A stretch of 64,000 bases of DNA from Ashinkailepas kermadecensis (GCA_034440615.1 JAOTOM010004669.1:62001-126000), one strand, 5' to 3'; shown: positions 23,410 to 36,200, numbered from the stretch's first letter. The notes: a model not told the origin generated them from the sequence alone. Numbers and translations are program-made.

Positions 23410-25175
23410 CCTGAGGTAGCTCAAACAAGATATTTCAATAAGGGGCGCAGTCATGATTTTATTAAGGGGGCCGACAGCCAAAAGAATGAATGATACCAAG
23501 ATCGCTTTCGGCGCGGCGCGGAAAATGTTCCTAGTTTGATCCTCTAAAAAAAATTATCGATCTAGAGTATTTGTGTTTTAGCCAAGGGGAGCGAGCGCCC
23601 CCTCACCTTGGCTGCGGCTCTGGTTTCATTATACCGCTACGTTGTCAAAATATATACCGTTTACTCTGTCTGAGGCACCGCAGTCGGAGTCCAGTAACGT
23701 CTTGTTATCCCAACAACGACTTGAACGGCCAATAGTGCCCCAATAGATGCCTAACGGCAGAGCAGGTACCCCTCTTCGCAGGCCCCATTAGTGGGTTGTG
23801 GGGCCTTCAACAATAAGGAACGCCCAGCATTGATCCAGGGGCTCAACATCAGCTTGAGGGCACAACGCAGCAGCCCAAGCGCCCCAACAGTCACTCGACA
23901 CTCTTATGTATGAAGGATTGAATCCTGACTTAGACTAAGTTCTGCTGTGCTCAAATTTTTAGCCTCTTTATGAAATGTTATCCTCGAGGTGAAATTCTTG
24001 ATAGGAATAGCAAAATTAAAGCTAAGCAGTTCAGAAGCTTGCAACAGCCTGCAATATTTTATTCCTGCCAATTTTAATTTTGCACCCTCTCGCTCCAATC
24101 TTTTGTGGGCCTGCCCACACAGATTCAAGCGTTGATGCGCCCATGGTGCTGAAACATTTTTTTGGGAGGGACATTAAGCATGTGCCACAAGAAATACTTA
24201 CTCTTTCCCCATTATAAAATATGGTTGTGCTTCGGGCTGCCAAGCACCTCACCCCTCTGTAGAAAATTATGTATATTAATGCCATGCAAAAACATCCAAA
24301 ATACCGCCTACACTGCATAAAAAGGTACTTTTTGGATCGCGTCCTTCGATAAATCCTACTGCGTCCCTGCCCACAGACTCCATGTCACTGCACCAAGTCA
24401 GGGACTTGGTCCTTCTGAAAATCCGCCGCTAGAACCGCGCTTGTGTTTTACAAGATTTATCCCCTCCTCTCAGATTTAAAAATGAAGTTCCAGCCCATTA
24501 TTGTGCTCAACTGCGATCGTCATTCGTGGAGGGTTAAGCTTCTCCTAAAAGCCCATTCTACCACTTAGACATTTAAATGTATACATTGGTGCAGGAGGTG
24601 GACTCGCTAGCCTCCAAAAGGCTCGAATTTCATGTCTTCTCTCCGACAAAATCGCATTCTAGTTTCCATGTAATTTTCACTCATATTGTCTGAAATTTTT
24701 GAAGTGCTCACTTCACTACTCATACATTGCATGAAATGGACATGTAAATAAGTGTAAAACCAAGGGTTAGAGCCACAAAATGTTCATTTTCTCTGTCGAC
24801 GGCTTACATGACGGTTCAGAAGATTCCACATCGCGACGCGCTGATCTATGGTGGCCACGCTAATGACAACCCGGGCTAGACGTCGAGACAGTTAGAAAGG
24901 AGATCTCTAGAGTGTATACGATATTGTTCCCTCATACACAGAATGCACATAATGTCCATAATGTCAATAGCAAATGCCATGAAAATACCTCTACCCATTT
25001 ACCCCAGTCCTTACCCCAGTCTTTACAAGAGTTCACGACACAAGGTGGAAAATCTAACAAAAGCACCACCAGCACAGCTCATAAAACATATGGTTATGGC
25101 TCTCTCTGAATAATAATTATTTTGCTGCACTAAGCGCCAAAATACCGATAGAAGCAGCTCTCCGGGAAGGAAGAT
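23410..25175. other. Unassigned DNA
   Basis: No supported gene. Frames in this stretch are short and lack recognisable domains. Confidence 0.35.
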
Positions 25176-25179
25176 GGCT

Positions 25180-25880
25180 ATACAAGACGTGCAACGAACA
25201 ACGTGAAAGTGTATCCGGCTCCGATCCCAGCCGACGTCCTCACGTCGGCGGCCGACGCTGAGCGACCGCCGGGACCCGACGAGTGAACGTGTCTCGCACG
25301 TCGACAAGAAGTTAACACGCGGAGCCGGCGCACGATCGGCCTGAGCGCCGACACGTGGTGGTCGCAGGCAGAGGAGCGGCTGCAGTGACGGCGGGCGGTG
25401 TCCACTTCCCCTGATGGCTCGTGTCGACGCCACCCACGGCCGCCAGTCGTCCAAAGACGATCGACGACGGCCACCCAAGCAGCAAGAAACCGACACCGTC
25501 CGCGTTAAAACAGGCACCGGGCGCACAGATGCGGCTGTATAAAAAATGTTCGCATGCATGCACACGCTTACGCATACAAACTATACGTCTCACGCCCTGT
25601 GTCCTTCGTTCGTTCCCTCCTTCACCTGCCTCGCTCTCTTTCTCGTCACCTCCCGACGTGCAGTGACGCACGTCGATTTCAAGCGCGTACGAATAAAAAT
25701 AACGCCGACTGACGACACGAGCCGAGGTTCGGTGACGTCACCACACACCACGTGACGTCACTAGGCGGCAGTCAGCTGGCGGCGGCGACACCGGCTCCGG
25801 CCAGTCTGCCGCCCTGGGCCGCTTTCCACTTCGGGTGCCCGTCCCGCGCCGCTTTCCACTTCGGAAATTATCGGTGATCT
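25180..25880. promoter_or_regulatory. CpG-rich island with two CRE palindromes
   Basis: GC-rich with frequent CpG. Two perfect TGACGTCA sites (25733-25740, 25753-25760) lie 20 bp apart; this is the CREB/ATF consensus. It may be a promoter, but its transcript cannot be identified. Confidence 0.4.
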
Positions 25881-25903
25881 CGTGCGTGCTGGGACGGTGG
25901 TCG

Positions 25904-26022
25904 ACCATGGTGGGACTGTGGCCGACCATGGTGGGACGGCGGCCGACCATGGTGGGACGGTGGTCGACCATGGTGGGACTGCGGCCGATCATGGTGGGAC
26001 GGCGGCCGACCATGGTGGGGCG
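25904..26022. repeat. 21-bp minisatellite, about six copies
   Basis: The unit is CCATGGTGGGACGGCGGCCG plus A, with alternation of GCGGCC, GTGGTC and GTGGCC variants. Confidence 0.9.
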
Positions 26023-26184
26023 GTGGCATTTTGTTTCATACCACTAATGGTTAAGGTCGGACAAATTTGGTGCCATGAACCCTTTGGCTCCGCATTCCTA
26101 TGCGCATGGAAGAATGGGAAGGAGGGAATACCATATCCAAATATATGCCAAGTAATATTATAACTTAGAAAGCACAACGACTAT

Positions 26185-26460
26185 ACTATACGACAGAACC
26201 CCACTAACAGGTTTTGTGACATCCGTTCACCTCCGAATAGATTATACGACAGGACACCACTACCAGGTTTTGTGACACCCGTTCACCTCCGAATAGATTA
26301 TACGACAGAACACCACTACCAGGTTATCTGACATCCGTTCACCTCCGAATAGATTATACGACAGAACACCACTACCATTATTTCTGACATCCGTTCACCT
26401 CCGAATATATTATACGACAGAACACCACTACCAGGTTATATGACATCCGTTCACCTCCGA
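26185..26460. repeat. 56-bp minisatellite, about five copies
   Basis: The unit runs GAATAGATTATACGACAGAA, CACCACTACCAGGTTTTGTG, ACATCCGTTCACCTCC; copies are about 90-98% identical. Confidence 0.9.
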
Positions 26461-27195
26461 CTTGCTGACAGGACAAGACAAGACCAATATCCCCGATTCG
26501 ATGAAAACAGCAATATTGCAGGCCAGCAGCACGTATGGTGCGAAGGAAAACGCGGTGTTGACGTCATTCCAATAACCAATAAAAGGACAGTTCATCAAGC
26601 ACAGCGTCAGAATGTAGAACGGATGGTGCAACAGTCACATCAAAGCAAACGTAAGTTGGTGCTTCCATATATCACTACACCATACGAGCATGCTGTTGTG
26701 CTTTTCTGTCAAACAGAACGGCCACAGTTGTACATTTTCCACTTCAGACGCTTCCAGGCGTTTCTGTTGGGTACTGTGCATAATTGCTGTGCTGGATCCA
26801 CTGAAATGACAGGCTGAACCAGCTGAAAGGGCAGCACAGACGGCGGTACGCGCTGGCTTGTTCACAGCGCATAAATATGCTGGCAAGCTGATTGTTGGCC
26901 TTAGCAGTTTGAACCATCCGATTGGACCATTCTCTGAGAATTAGAGCATATGGAGCATCGAAATTCCGACAAACATCCATTCCCAATATGGTTCCACTGT
27001 ACGCACCAGGCTTCACGTCCTGAACAGCTACACTGTACGCTTTTGCTGTTGCTGCTGCCACAGCTGTTGCATTACTGCACACGATACCAGAGCTGCTGTA
27101 CCAATATGTGTACAACATCGCGGCTTGCATTTCCAAAGTTGCACGGTGTACAATTTTGCAAATGGGAGCAGCACGCCCAGTCTGTGCCCCGAGGT
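26461..27195. other. Unassigned DNA
   Basis: A 317-codon open frame on the minus strand (26744-27697) crosses this region and the GC-rich repeat to its right. It shows no recognisable domain, so I do not call it a gene. Confidence 0.35.
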
Positions 27196-27199
27196 ACGA

Positions 27200-27480
27200 A
27201 GAGTTATGGTCGGAACGTCTTGTGCCCGCCGGTGTGCCCTGTGCCGGTACCTGTCGGTACCTCGTGCACCAGCCACAGCGGTGTCGCATGACCACCACAG
27301 TGACGTCGGAGCACAGTGTGGCTGTGACGTCACGGCTGCTGGAGTGGCCGGCCGTGGCGTCAGACGCAGCAGAGAGCGCGGACGGCGTTAGCGGCCACTT
27401 ATAAGGCCAGGTGGGCTGCTTCCGGCACGACACACTGGGCGGCTGGACGGCCGCTGCCGCCGCCGGGTCGCAGCTGAGTG
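27200..27480 (+). promoter_or_regulatory. CpG-rich island with CRE and possible TATA box
   Basis: A perfect TGACGTCA lies at 27325-27332 and CACTTATAAGGCC at about 27396-27408 is a good TATA element in a GC-rich setting. Downstream plus-strand sequence is GC-rich and could be transcribed. The start site was not resolved. Confidence 0.35.
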
Positions 27481-27504
27481 GCGCGACTCCAGGTGCCCGC
27501 CGGG

Positions 27505-27775
27505 GTCGACACAGGGGGCGGCGGCAGTGGCACAGGGGGCACCATCGACAGTCGACATGGTGCTGTACAAATTGCATCCACGCCCGTTTGGCGGCCGCTG
27601 GGGTCGACACAAGGGGCGGCGGTGGTGGCACAGGGGGCGCCACCGACACGGTACCATACAATTGCATCCACGTCCGTTTGGCGGCCGCTGGGGACATGCC
27701 AGGGGCGGCGGCGGTGGAGGCACAGGGGGCACCACCGTCACGCTACCGTACACAGGCTACCGGGGCGGAGGCGGT
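27505..27775 (+). repeat. ~90-97-bp GC-rich repeat, about three copies, possibly ending at a splice donor
   Basis: Units share CGACACA-GGGGGCGGCGG, a (T/C)GGCACAGGGGGC block, then TTGCATCCACG and CCGTTTGGCGGCCGCTGGGG. The last unit reads on the plus strand as Gly-rich protein (HARGGGGGGTGG, then YRGGGG) and stops at GTGTAAGTCA (about 27774), a near-perfect 5' splice site. This might be a glycine-rich exon, but unit lengths are not multiples of three, so the earlier units are out of frame. Confidence 0.45.
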
Positions 27776-28197
27776 GTAAGTCACCAGGTTTCAGCTGACC
27801 GCCACGGTCACGGCCTCGGCCACCTACCAGCCTGCGACGCTCACCAGCAACGCCAGCGATGACGCCATGGTGAAGTCACGACAAAGCGGCGTCGCAGTGG
27901 CCACGAGCAGGTGACCCGAGCCCTGTCCACGTGTTTTAGCTAGTCTACAAAAATTTCCCCCCCAGTGACTCGCGGATTAAAGCGCTCAGGTAGCATCGCG
28001 CAATACCACCACCGGTGCCATCTTGTGAGTGAATAGTCAACCCCAACTCACTAAATCTACCGCAGGTGAGAGCTGGCTGGCGTTTCAGCGTCGAGGTGTG
28101 AGATTGGGGTGGTCCTGTCGTGCGGGTGAATCGACCGGTGGTACGTTGGCGTGCCGTTCCCATTCTCGACCTTCCAGTGGATGATTCCACCAATCTC

Positions 28198-28296
28198 TCA
28201 GTATGCTCTGGTGATTGACATATGTGATGTCAGTATGCTCCAGTGGTTGGCATTGTGATGTCAGTATGCTCTAGTGATTGACATTGGTGATGTCGA
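28198..28296. repeat. ~31-bp tandem repeat, three copies
   Basis: The unit is close to CAGTATGCTCTAGTGATTGA followed by CATTGTGATGT. The first SINE copy lies immediately to the right. Confidence 0.85.
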
Positions 28297-28312
28297 ATCT
28301 CGAGTGCTTCTG

Positions 28313-28493
28313 TTTTCTTCTTTTTGTTTTTGTTTTCATTGGGTGGTTCACGACGCACTTTATGCAACACTGTTAATGGCGCCGCCACACTGTTTCGCCG
28401 GTGGGCCGCGGGATTTGGAAATGTTCGAGCGGTGCGAGCGTTGAACCCGTATCCAAGGTTCAACATCCCAACCACTCGGCCATCCCCGCCCCT
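28313..28493 (-). mobile_element. tRNA-derived SINE, copy 1
   Basis: On the minus strand the element opens GGCGGGGATGGCCGAGTGGT, with a Ser/Leu-type A box (TGGCCGAGTGG), then a B-box-like GGGTTCAAC, a GC-rich body (GGCCCACCGGCGAAAC), and a 3' tail ending CCACCCAATG plus a T/A-rich run. It aligns over its whole length with 59821-60009. Flanks carry an imperfect duplication: AGTGCTTCTG (28303-28312) and AGTGGCTTCTG (28494-28504), one base different in length. Confidence 0.8.
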
Positions 28494-28756
28494 AGTGGCT
28501 TCTGGCTTCAGGAGTAAAATCTGGAAGAGGATAAATATGGATTAGCATTACACATACGGCTTAATGAGCTACATGCTCCTACCACTGTCTCGCTATGACG
28601 ACCCCGACCCCAAATACACCAGGCATGGGATTCCAAGTCAAATCGTTCGGAATGTCACGGAGACGCAGCTGGGAATCGGATTAGTTCGAAGCCGAAACTG
28701 AAACCAAGATCTCAAAAAACTTGCCCCCACAATGCCGATGCCGGCTCGTCTCCATG

Positions 28757-28799
28757 TCTCACCCATTCCCCCGCCGCCCCGGTGGGGGAATGGGTGAGA
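28757..28799. repeat. 16-bp perfect inverted repeat
   Basis: Arms 28757-28772 (TCTCACCCATTCCCCC) and 28784-28799 are exact reverse complements with an 11-nt spacer. Half of the motif is repeated at 28801-28816. Confidence 0.9.
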
Positions 28800-28917
28800 T
28801 GTCTCATCCATTCCCCAGCACCGTCACCTCCGGATGCCATTGGCCCAACGCACCCAGCCACGGCTGGAAAGTGCATATGCCCACGTGTTTAGCCAGACTA
28901 CACCCCCCCTAAATATC

Positions 28918-29100
28918 ATCCACGGTGGAGGTGACATTGGTGGGCTGGCTCTGCAACAGCCACATAGTAGAAGGGTGGCACCCACGGTGGAGGTGGCAGT
29001 GGTGGGCTGACTCGGCAACAGCCACATAGTAGAAGGGTGGCACTCACGGTGGAGGTGACAGTGGTGGGCTGGCTTGGCAACAGCCACAGCCATTGACGTG
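28918..29100. repeat. ~63-bp minisatellite, about three copies
   Basis: The unit runs CACGGTGGAGGTGACAGTGG, TGGGCTGGCTTGGCAACAGC, CACATAGTAGAAGGGTGGCA; copies are over 90% identical. Confidence 0.9.
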
Positions 29101-29875
29101 GCATAGTTGCCGGACGTTTGGTTACAGCTGCAGCGAGTGGAGGTGCGGGGTGGTGGCGACGATGGTTGTGGTGGTGGTGGTGGTGGTGGTTGTGAGGCGA
29201 TTGTGTTGTGGGTGGGGCTGACGGCATGGCTGATTGCGTGGCCGGCACGACGGCCGAAATCACAGGCAAGTGATGCCGATACGACGCTGGATGGGATGCT
29301 TCCTGTCCGAAGCTGAGTGTGATGGCAGGGCTGGTGCCTCCGACTTTTAGTGTTATCGCCTGCCGGCCGCCGGAGTGATACCGCCTGTGTCACATGCCCG
29401 TGGGGTTCAGACCGGTGCCCTGGGGAAGCGCCGCAAGCTATGCCTCTCGTGTCTGATGTGTGGTCACACAAAATTGGTTGGGGCTGCTTCCGCGTGGAGG
29501 ATTCCTGGAGGGTCAGAGAAACTGTATGGCCATGAAAGTATTCGGGTAATAGCGCATCTACCGAAACGATTACTATTTCCTATAATCATGTCTTCTGGCG
29601 GATATGTGGCCCAAACTGCTGGCTAACGGCCCTCTGTCTCCCCACTCGTCCCTGTGGCTGAGCACACGGCCAAAATTGGGACCATTTCTTTGAATCCTAA
29701 CAGATGGCTAGTTTTCTTAAATTTAGTGTCAGTCAGTCCCAACTTGAAAAATGGAATCTACGAAATAATTATCCATGAGGCACAGATCATGCTTCCCACA
29801 TGAATTTCGCCTTGTCCTCCGTATCCGTCACTCATGCCGCTGCAGCATTAAATGGCTGTGATTATGATATACATA
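29101..29875. other. Unassigned DNA, GC-rich at its left half
   Basis: GC-rich at 29100-29420 with a (GGT)n stretch at 29160-29190. No exon with consistent splice sites was found. Confidence 0.35.
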
Positions 29876-29882
29876 TATATTT

Positions 29883-29918
29883 TTGTGTGTGTGTGTGTAT
29901 GTATATGTATGTGTGTGT

Positions 29919-29994
<76 letters not shown>
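29883..29994. repeat. (GT)n microsatellite
   Basis: About 50 GT repeats with minor TA interruptions near the left end. Confidence 0.95.
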
Positions 29995-29999
<5 letters not shown>

Positions 30000-30201
30000 T
30001 ATTGTACGAGTCGTCCTCAACGAAAAGCCGAACAAGGCTAAAGTATTGAACACATATACTGCTGATGCGAAAGTGTTCCAATAAAGTACTTTTCTCGATT
30101 CCAGGAACATTGCTGCATTTTCAGCACGTGCATCTAGCTGAAGCACCTGAGCTATACTGACGCCAAGGCTATAGAACACCAAGTAGAACGCTCCGCTTCC
30201 C

Positions 30202-30562
30202 AAAAAGGGAGACGCTTGAGAGGACCATCAATTCTATAAACTTGAGCCGACCAATCAGCGTTTGACGACCTCCGCCGATGGCGGCAATAGTAAAGGCCGT
30301 AGGGCAAAACTTGTGGAAGCTATTATTCATATATTGTTCCATTTTTTCGTGCTAATTTTCTACAAAGGCATTCTTGCTACTTTAATCTTGATCTTTAATA
30401 CTACTTTATCACAATGTCACCGCTAACAGGGGAAACAATTTGATATTTGTGTGGATGTCACCGGTTTCGCCGCACCAAAGACAAAATTTGTTTGTTTACC
30501 ATGGTCACGACCGACGGAGGTCGTCAAACGCTGATTGGTCGGCTGAAGCGTCTCCCTTTTTT
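30202..30562. mobile_element. MITE-like element with ~50-bp terminal inverted repeats
   Basis: The left end reads AAAAAGGGAGACGCTT, then GCCGACCAATCAGCG, TTTGACGACCTCCG (to 30274). The right end (30515-30562) is the near-exact reverse complement. The left arm carries a 26-bp insertion flanked by a 6-bp repeat (CTTGAG at 30215 and 30241). The ~240-bp interior is AT-rich and non-coding. No clear target-site duplication was seen. This fits a non-autonomous DNA transposon whose family is unknown. Confidence 0.7.
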
Positions 30563-30569
30563 ATTGGAC

Positions 30570-31995
30570 TAAAGTGCTGGAGCGCACCCCCTGACTGACG
30601 CAAGATAACTAGAGACAACAACGAGATAACTACAAGACAACAATATAACTAGATACTGACGTGCATGTGCGGGCAAACCAAACAGATTGCGGACACTGAC
30701 TCTGGGATGGGAATTGAAACATGTTACTGGCGACCCCTTGAAGATACTAAGTGGCCCATATTGCAAACAATCCCGGACCAGTTACCGAAGGACAAGCCTG
30801 TGGTCGTTTTGCCCTTTGTGCTCTAACTGTCGTCTTGTCGAGTGAAGGAAGGCTGTCAAACAAATTTTATCCATTTAAAACAATGGTCAAGACTTGGATG
30901 ATTATTTCCGAGGGTGTTATAATGCGTTCTTGACGGATGACGCGAATGCTACTATCCTGATCATGTTTGCAATACAACAGCAACATTTTCGTCGAAAAAC
31001 ATTTAGACTATAGCATTTTGTGAAAAGGATAGAAGAAAGTCATGTTTGGATGCTGTTCAATACACAGGGTTCAGCACCAATATTCGAAACCACACTGCGT
31101 TTGACACCCGAATGACGACTGGTGATGCATGTTTGCATGTGGTGCATGTTTCGAAACCAAAATTTTGTCAGGAGCCCGACAAAAGCAATAACAAACTTCT
31201 CCGAGCACAAATGCCACGTTATTTTTAGAACATGTTTTTATTGGAAAGGCAGTAGAAAGAGCTACAAGGTTTCAAGCAACACCAAAGGCTTGTGCCGCAG
31301 ATGTTCGCTCTATAAAGACCACAAACTGCGCGGCGCTGACGTGAGACAATCGGATTCTTACAATACTGGGGCCATTACTGGATATTTGGAATGCCATATC
31401 TCAGTCATTTTTATGTTATTGACTTTGCATTCGCCATGAATATTCACAATCTGAATCTGAATCATATTCCGGCTTTCCGGATATTCCGTTTTTGGACGAA
31501 ATGAAAAACTTTCGAAACAAAAAAGAATTGTTTATCAGCTGTGCAAATTTTGGCAACCGCATTGCACAAAAATGCAGTATTTTGAGATGGCAATATTTTT
31601 TCCCATTGAACTCGCTGTCAATTGGCTCAAACTGATTGCTAATTTCTATGCCCCTCGATCTTTGACGTTTTACTGTCCGCTCATTTCGTTCAAAAGTCGC
31701 GGAAGGTGACGTCACTAGGACGTTGCTCCCGCCCGATCCATTGTGACCTAGAAGTTCATTTTTGACCGCCAGCTGTGAAATTGCTGTGCGAACAGGTGCT
31801 GAAAGTTTGAAATTGATGTCTCTTCGCGTGTTCGAGTTAGTTGAAAAAAGTCCGCCACCGGGCAGATTCTGCCTCTCCCCCCCCCCCCCCTCACGCCGCC
31901 AGTGGGGCGAGGGATAACAGTGCTTTCTCTATGGATCAGGCATAATTATATACGGGAAATGTTTTTGCTATTGTGATCGCGGTTCTTAAATTACG
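30570..31995. other. Unassigned DNA
   Basis: No supported exon. A perfect CRE (TGACGTCA) lies at 31707-31714 and a run of about 14 C residues at about 31878-31891. Confidence 0.35.
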
Positions 31996-31999
31996 CCTC

Positions 32000-32290
32000 A
32001 ACCATGATGCGCTTCCGTTGACTGTGACGTCGCGTGATCACATCCTGAATGTGTGACGTCACCTGATGCTATTCCGAGCATGGCGTACGTCACGTGACGC
32101 AACCGTGATTATGGCCGCACGTCACGTGCGACAGCGTTACGCGGCATGCCGTGTCGTCGGGCGTATCGGGACCGTATCGTGACCGGCCGACATGGTCCAG
32201 TTGTACGCGCCAGTCCCGCCTGGGTGAGCTAATGTGGGCCGCCGGCGCCGGAGCAGCTGCCGGCCGGCGCTGTGGTCAGTTTATAGAAGT
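32000..32290 (+). promoter_or_regulatory. CRE/E-box cluster upstream of the secreted repeat-protein gene
   Basis: Within 110 bp lie a perfect CRE (TGACGTCA, 32054-32061), two CACGTG E-boxes (32091-32096, 32123-32128), and further TGACGT/ACGTGA half-sites. CACGTG and TGACGTCA are bound by bHLH and CREB/ATF factors respectively. About 1.2 kb downstream begins the plus-strand coding exon, so this is a plausible promoter-proximal region. A TTTATAG at about 32280 is a weak TATA candidate. Confidence 0.4.
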
Positions 32291-32294
32291 GTGG

Positions 32295-32640
32295 CCCCAC
32301 GGACGGACATCAAGATCACCTGTACCTGCTTCACGGACGGGCACCAAGACCACCTGTAGCCCTACAGACGAGTACCAAGACCACCTGTACCGGCCCCACC
32401 AAGACCACCTGCACCGGTCCCACGGACGGGCACCGAGACCACCTGTACCGGCCCCACGGACGGGCACCGAGACCACCAGTACCGGCCCCACAGACAGGAA
32501 CAAAACCACCTGTACCGACCCCACAGACGAGCACCAAGACAATCTGTAGCCCCACAGACGGACATCACGACTACCTGTACCGGCCTCACAGACGGGCACC
32601 GATACCACCTGTTCCGGCCTCACAGACGGACATCAAGTTG
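32295..32640. repeat. ~36-bp minisatellite, about nine copies
   Basis: The unit is close to CCACGGACGGGCACCGAGAC followed by CACCTGTACCGGCC, with length variation. The minus-strand frames across it (Val/Gly/Arg-rich) are artefacts. Confidence 0.85.
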
Positions 32641-32994
32641 CGGTGTCGGTATCTCAGATGAACCCTGAAGCCATATGTGTGGTCGGTGGTGTGGTGTTTC
32701 CTCGGTAGCAGCACGTAACAGGCTAGGTCGGTGTTGTGGTGTTGCCTCGGTAGCAGTATGCGACAGGTTAGGTCGGTGGCAGTGATCCACCTTCTCCCAC
32801 CGTCACCTCGTCGAGCCTCGCAGTCTATTCAGAAGGTGTCACAGGGTCAGCGTTAACCGTGACGGCGACTTCTGAAGTGTGCGGCAGTGAACATGCGCTC
32901 AGATCCCCTAGACTGAAAGAGCGGAGGCCCCGAACAGCGACTGCAAATCAGCATTTAAAGGTACCGCTCGCAAAAACAAAAACAGATTGGTCGG

Positions 32995-33108
32995 TGATCG
33001 GACAGGAGCTGAAGAACACAGCTGAGCTGGTGACAGGACAGGAGCTGAAGAACACGGCTGGGCTGGTGACAGGACAGGGGCTGAAGAACACAGCCGTTTT
33101 GGTGAGCG
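32995..33108. repeat. 36-bp repeat, three copies
   Basis: The unit is GGACAGGAGCTGAAGAACAC followed by AGCTGAGCTGGTGACA. It lies about 180 bp before the start codon at 33284, in the presumed 5' UTR or first intron. Confidence 0.85.
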
Positions 33109-33283
33109 AACCAAAAGCTGATGAGTGGCTACATTGATGACCATTGACCAGGGCAGGAGCTAAGGACTACACTGGGTTTGGTGGACCACTTCTCGATCGT
33201 CTACGTGATCACAGGTTGGTATGGGCTGGCTGCGGTGCCAACTTTTCAGCGGCGATATAATTATCGGCCGCCCGTACCCTGCG

Positions 33284-36200
33284 ATGGCCAGTGCGTGGTG
33301 TTTGGCCGCACTTCTGGCCGTGGCTCACACCTCGAGCACGCCCTTCTCCGGCTACCAAGTGTTGCGTGACGTGATGTACCACCACGGCTCGCGCACTGGC
33401 TTCAACACGTTAGTGGCGACCGGCCACTGGGAGGTGGCCGCCGCCGCCTGGCCGGCGGGCTCAGGTGAGCCACAAGATGGCTCGGTGGACAGGTGGGGCG
33501 GCCCCGAGTGGACCCACCGATACGGCTTGGTAGGCCAGCAGTCGGCGGCGGCGGCGCCACAGTCGACCCGGACCGGACACACCTCCAGGTCTGGCAACGC
33601 CTCCCAGTCCGGCACCGACCACCACGGGCAGCCACCATCGCCGTTCCAAGCAGACAGGCACCCCGTCAACACACAGGAAGTGGTGTCGGCCCCGTCCTCT
33701 GGTGACGTCACATGGCGTGGTGACGTCAGCTTTGGCGCACAGCCAGACGAACCCGCCATCGATGACGCCGGGATCGAGACTCATCGATGGAGCGACTCAG
33801 CCTCGGCCCCGACACGCCACACGGACGAGGGTGCCAGTGACGTCTCAAACCTGACAGTAACTGGAGCCAGTTACGTCACAGAACAGACGCCAGTGTTGAC
33901 CAGAGGCGTCACGGCCGGAGCAGCAGCGGAGGTAGACCGCGTGCTCACAGGCTGCGGCGACTGTGGCGTCGGCTCGTCGTGGTCGCCACTGCTGCTGCCT
34001 GACCAATCCGATGGTGAAACAGCAGCGCCGCCACCGCCAGCTCCACCGTACAACAGCGGAATCCCCGTGGGTCCTTCCGTTCCGCTGGGGACCGGCGCAC
34101 AAGCAGACCAAAGTTGGCAGGAGATCGGAGCACCACAACAGCCGACCGGCAATTATTCAACTACCGCTGGCCATGCCTCGTCGATGACCGAGCACGACCT
34201 CGGCCAGCAGTCCGGCTCGCATGGTGCGGGGATCTCGGCGGAGCCCAGTAACGGCAGCTACGCGTCTGGTGTGAGAGGAGGTGGAGCGGTGCTCCGAGAT
34301 GGGCATGCCGTACCGAGTGAAGCCGGGCCACAGTACCCAGACTACCAAGACGGACGTCCGGCCACGACCACGTCACATGGCAAGGTGCACAACATCGGCA
34401 GAGTGTCTGGCCCGTGGAGCTGGCTGCTCGCGAGGGTGAGGCGACGATTGCCGACGTGGCACTACCTCACCACATGGAAGACTCCTTGGCTGGTGAAATT
34501 CTTCAGGAGGAAAAATAAAAAGAAGCCCCGCAAGAGGCCGAGGCCAGCATACGGCGCCCGGAAACCAGACGCCAATGCAGCGTATGGCTCACCCAAAGCT
34601 AAACGGAAACCAATAACATCATCACACGGCCCACCAAAGAGGAAGCGAAAGCCGTCACATAGCCATCCGAAGGCAAGACCGAAACCTTCCTACGGTCCTC
34701 CGAAGGCAAAACCGAAGCCTTCCTATGGTCCTCCAAGAACAAAACTAAAATCGAAGGCAAAACTGAAACCAAAGGCAAAACCTAAACCAGAACCATCACA
34801 TGGACATCCAAAAAGAAAACCTAATCCGTCTTACGATCCTCCAAAAAGAAGGCCTAATCCGTTTTACAATCCTCCAAAAAGAAGGCCTAATCCATCATAT
34901 GATGGACCTAAAGCAAAACCGAATCCGTCATATGGTTCACCTAAAGCAAAACCGAATCCGTCATACGGTCTATCTGAAGCAAAACCGAATCTATCATATG
35001 GTCCACCTGAAACAAAACCGAATCCGTTGTATGGTCCACCTATAGCAAAACCGAATCCGTCATATGGTCCACCTGCAAAACCGAATCCGTCATATGGTCC
35101 GCCTAAAACAAAACCGACTCCGTCATACGGTCCACCTAAAGCAAAAACGAATCCGTCATATGGTCCACCCAAAGCAAAACCGAATCCGTCATATGGTCCA
35201 TCTAAAGCAAAACCGAATACATCATATGGTCCACCTAAAGCAAAACCGAATCCGTCGTATGGTCCACCTAGAACAAAACCGAATCCGTCATATGGTCCAC
35301 CTGCAAAACCGAATCCGTCATGTGGTCCACTTAAAGCAAAACCGAATCCGTCATACGGTCCACCTAAAGCAAAACCCAATCCATCATATGGTCCACCTAA
35401 AGCAAAACCGAATCCGTCGTATAGTCCACCTATAACAAAACCGAATCCGTCATATGGTCCACCTGCAAAACCGAATATGTCATATGGTCCACCTAAAGCA
35501 AAACCGAATCCGTCATATGGTCCACCTGCAAAACCGAATCCGTCATATGGTCCTCCTTATAATGGTGATCGAGTGTCTGGCCCGGAGCAGATCCACGGGC
35601 ATACATTTCCCATCACCTACCGGCCTGTTTTCGCCAATCCACTGCGTAGTCATGGTCGCTCAAAACAAAGTGGTCAGGATGGTGGAAAGCATTCGGGTTG
35701 GCGGTTCACTGGACAGGACGCGCCCCAGCCAACACCGTCACGCCACAAGTCGACCAACAGACCCTCGCCGGGCCATCGGACGCCGACGCAGCAGCGGGTC
35801 GACGGCAAGCGCTCGCTGGACGCGCTTGTGCTGGACCCGGTCGCTGAGAACCACGACAGCGGACCTCTCAGTGCACACGGACCTCATGGACCTCACAGTG
35901 CACACGGACCTCACGGACCTCACAGTGCACACGGACCTCACGGACCTCGCAGTGCACACGGACCTCACGGACCTCACAGTGCACACGGACCTCACAGTCC
36001 TTACAGTCCTCACAGACACCGGCCGGCCGGCAGGTCCAGCTCAGCTGTCCCATCGCTGGCCGCCCTCGACTCTCCGCTCCGGGCGCTGTACACAGTGTAC
36101 AAATGGCAGAAGGAACAGCTCGGCAGCACCATCGGCAGTCTGCCTCCGGTGCCGAGCCTCACTCCCCCCGACCGGAACTGGAAGCCGCCTCGTCTCAGAG

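Noticed and set aside
26744..27697. 317-codon minus-strand open frame
   Set aside because: It runs from ordinary DNA into a GC-rich tandem repeat, shows no domain, signal peptide or splice support, and its proline-rich start is repeat-derived.
33221..33283. Upstream in-frame ATG as start of the secreted protein
   Set aside because: The extra 21 residues are not hydrophobic and would bury the signal peptide; the ATG at 33284 places it at the N-terminus.
34864..35379. Minus-strand 171-codon Gly/Phe/Tyr-rich frame resembling a glycine-rich cuticle protein
   Set aside because: It is the antisense shadow of the PSYGPPKAKPN coding repeat; wobble-type variation favours the plus strand.
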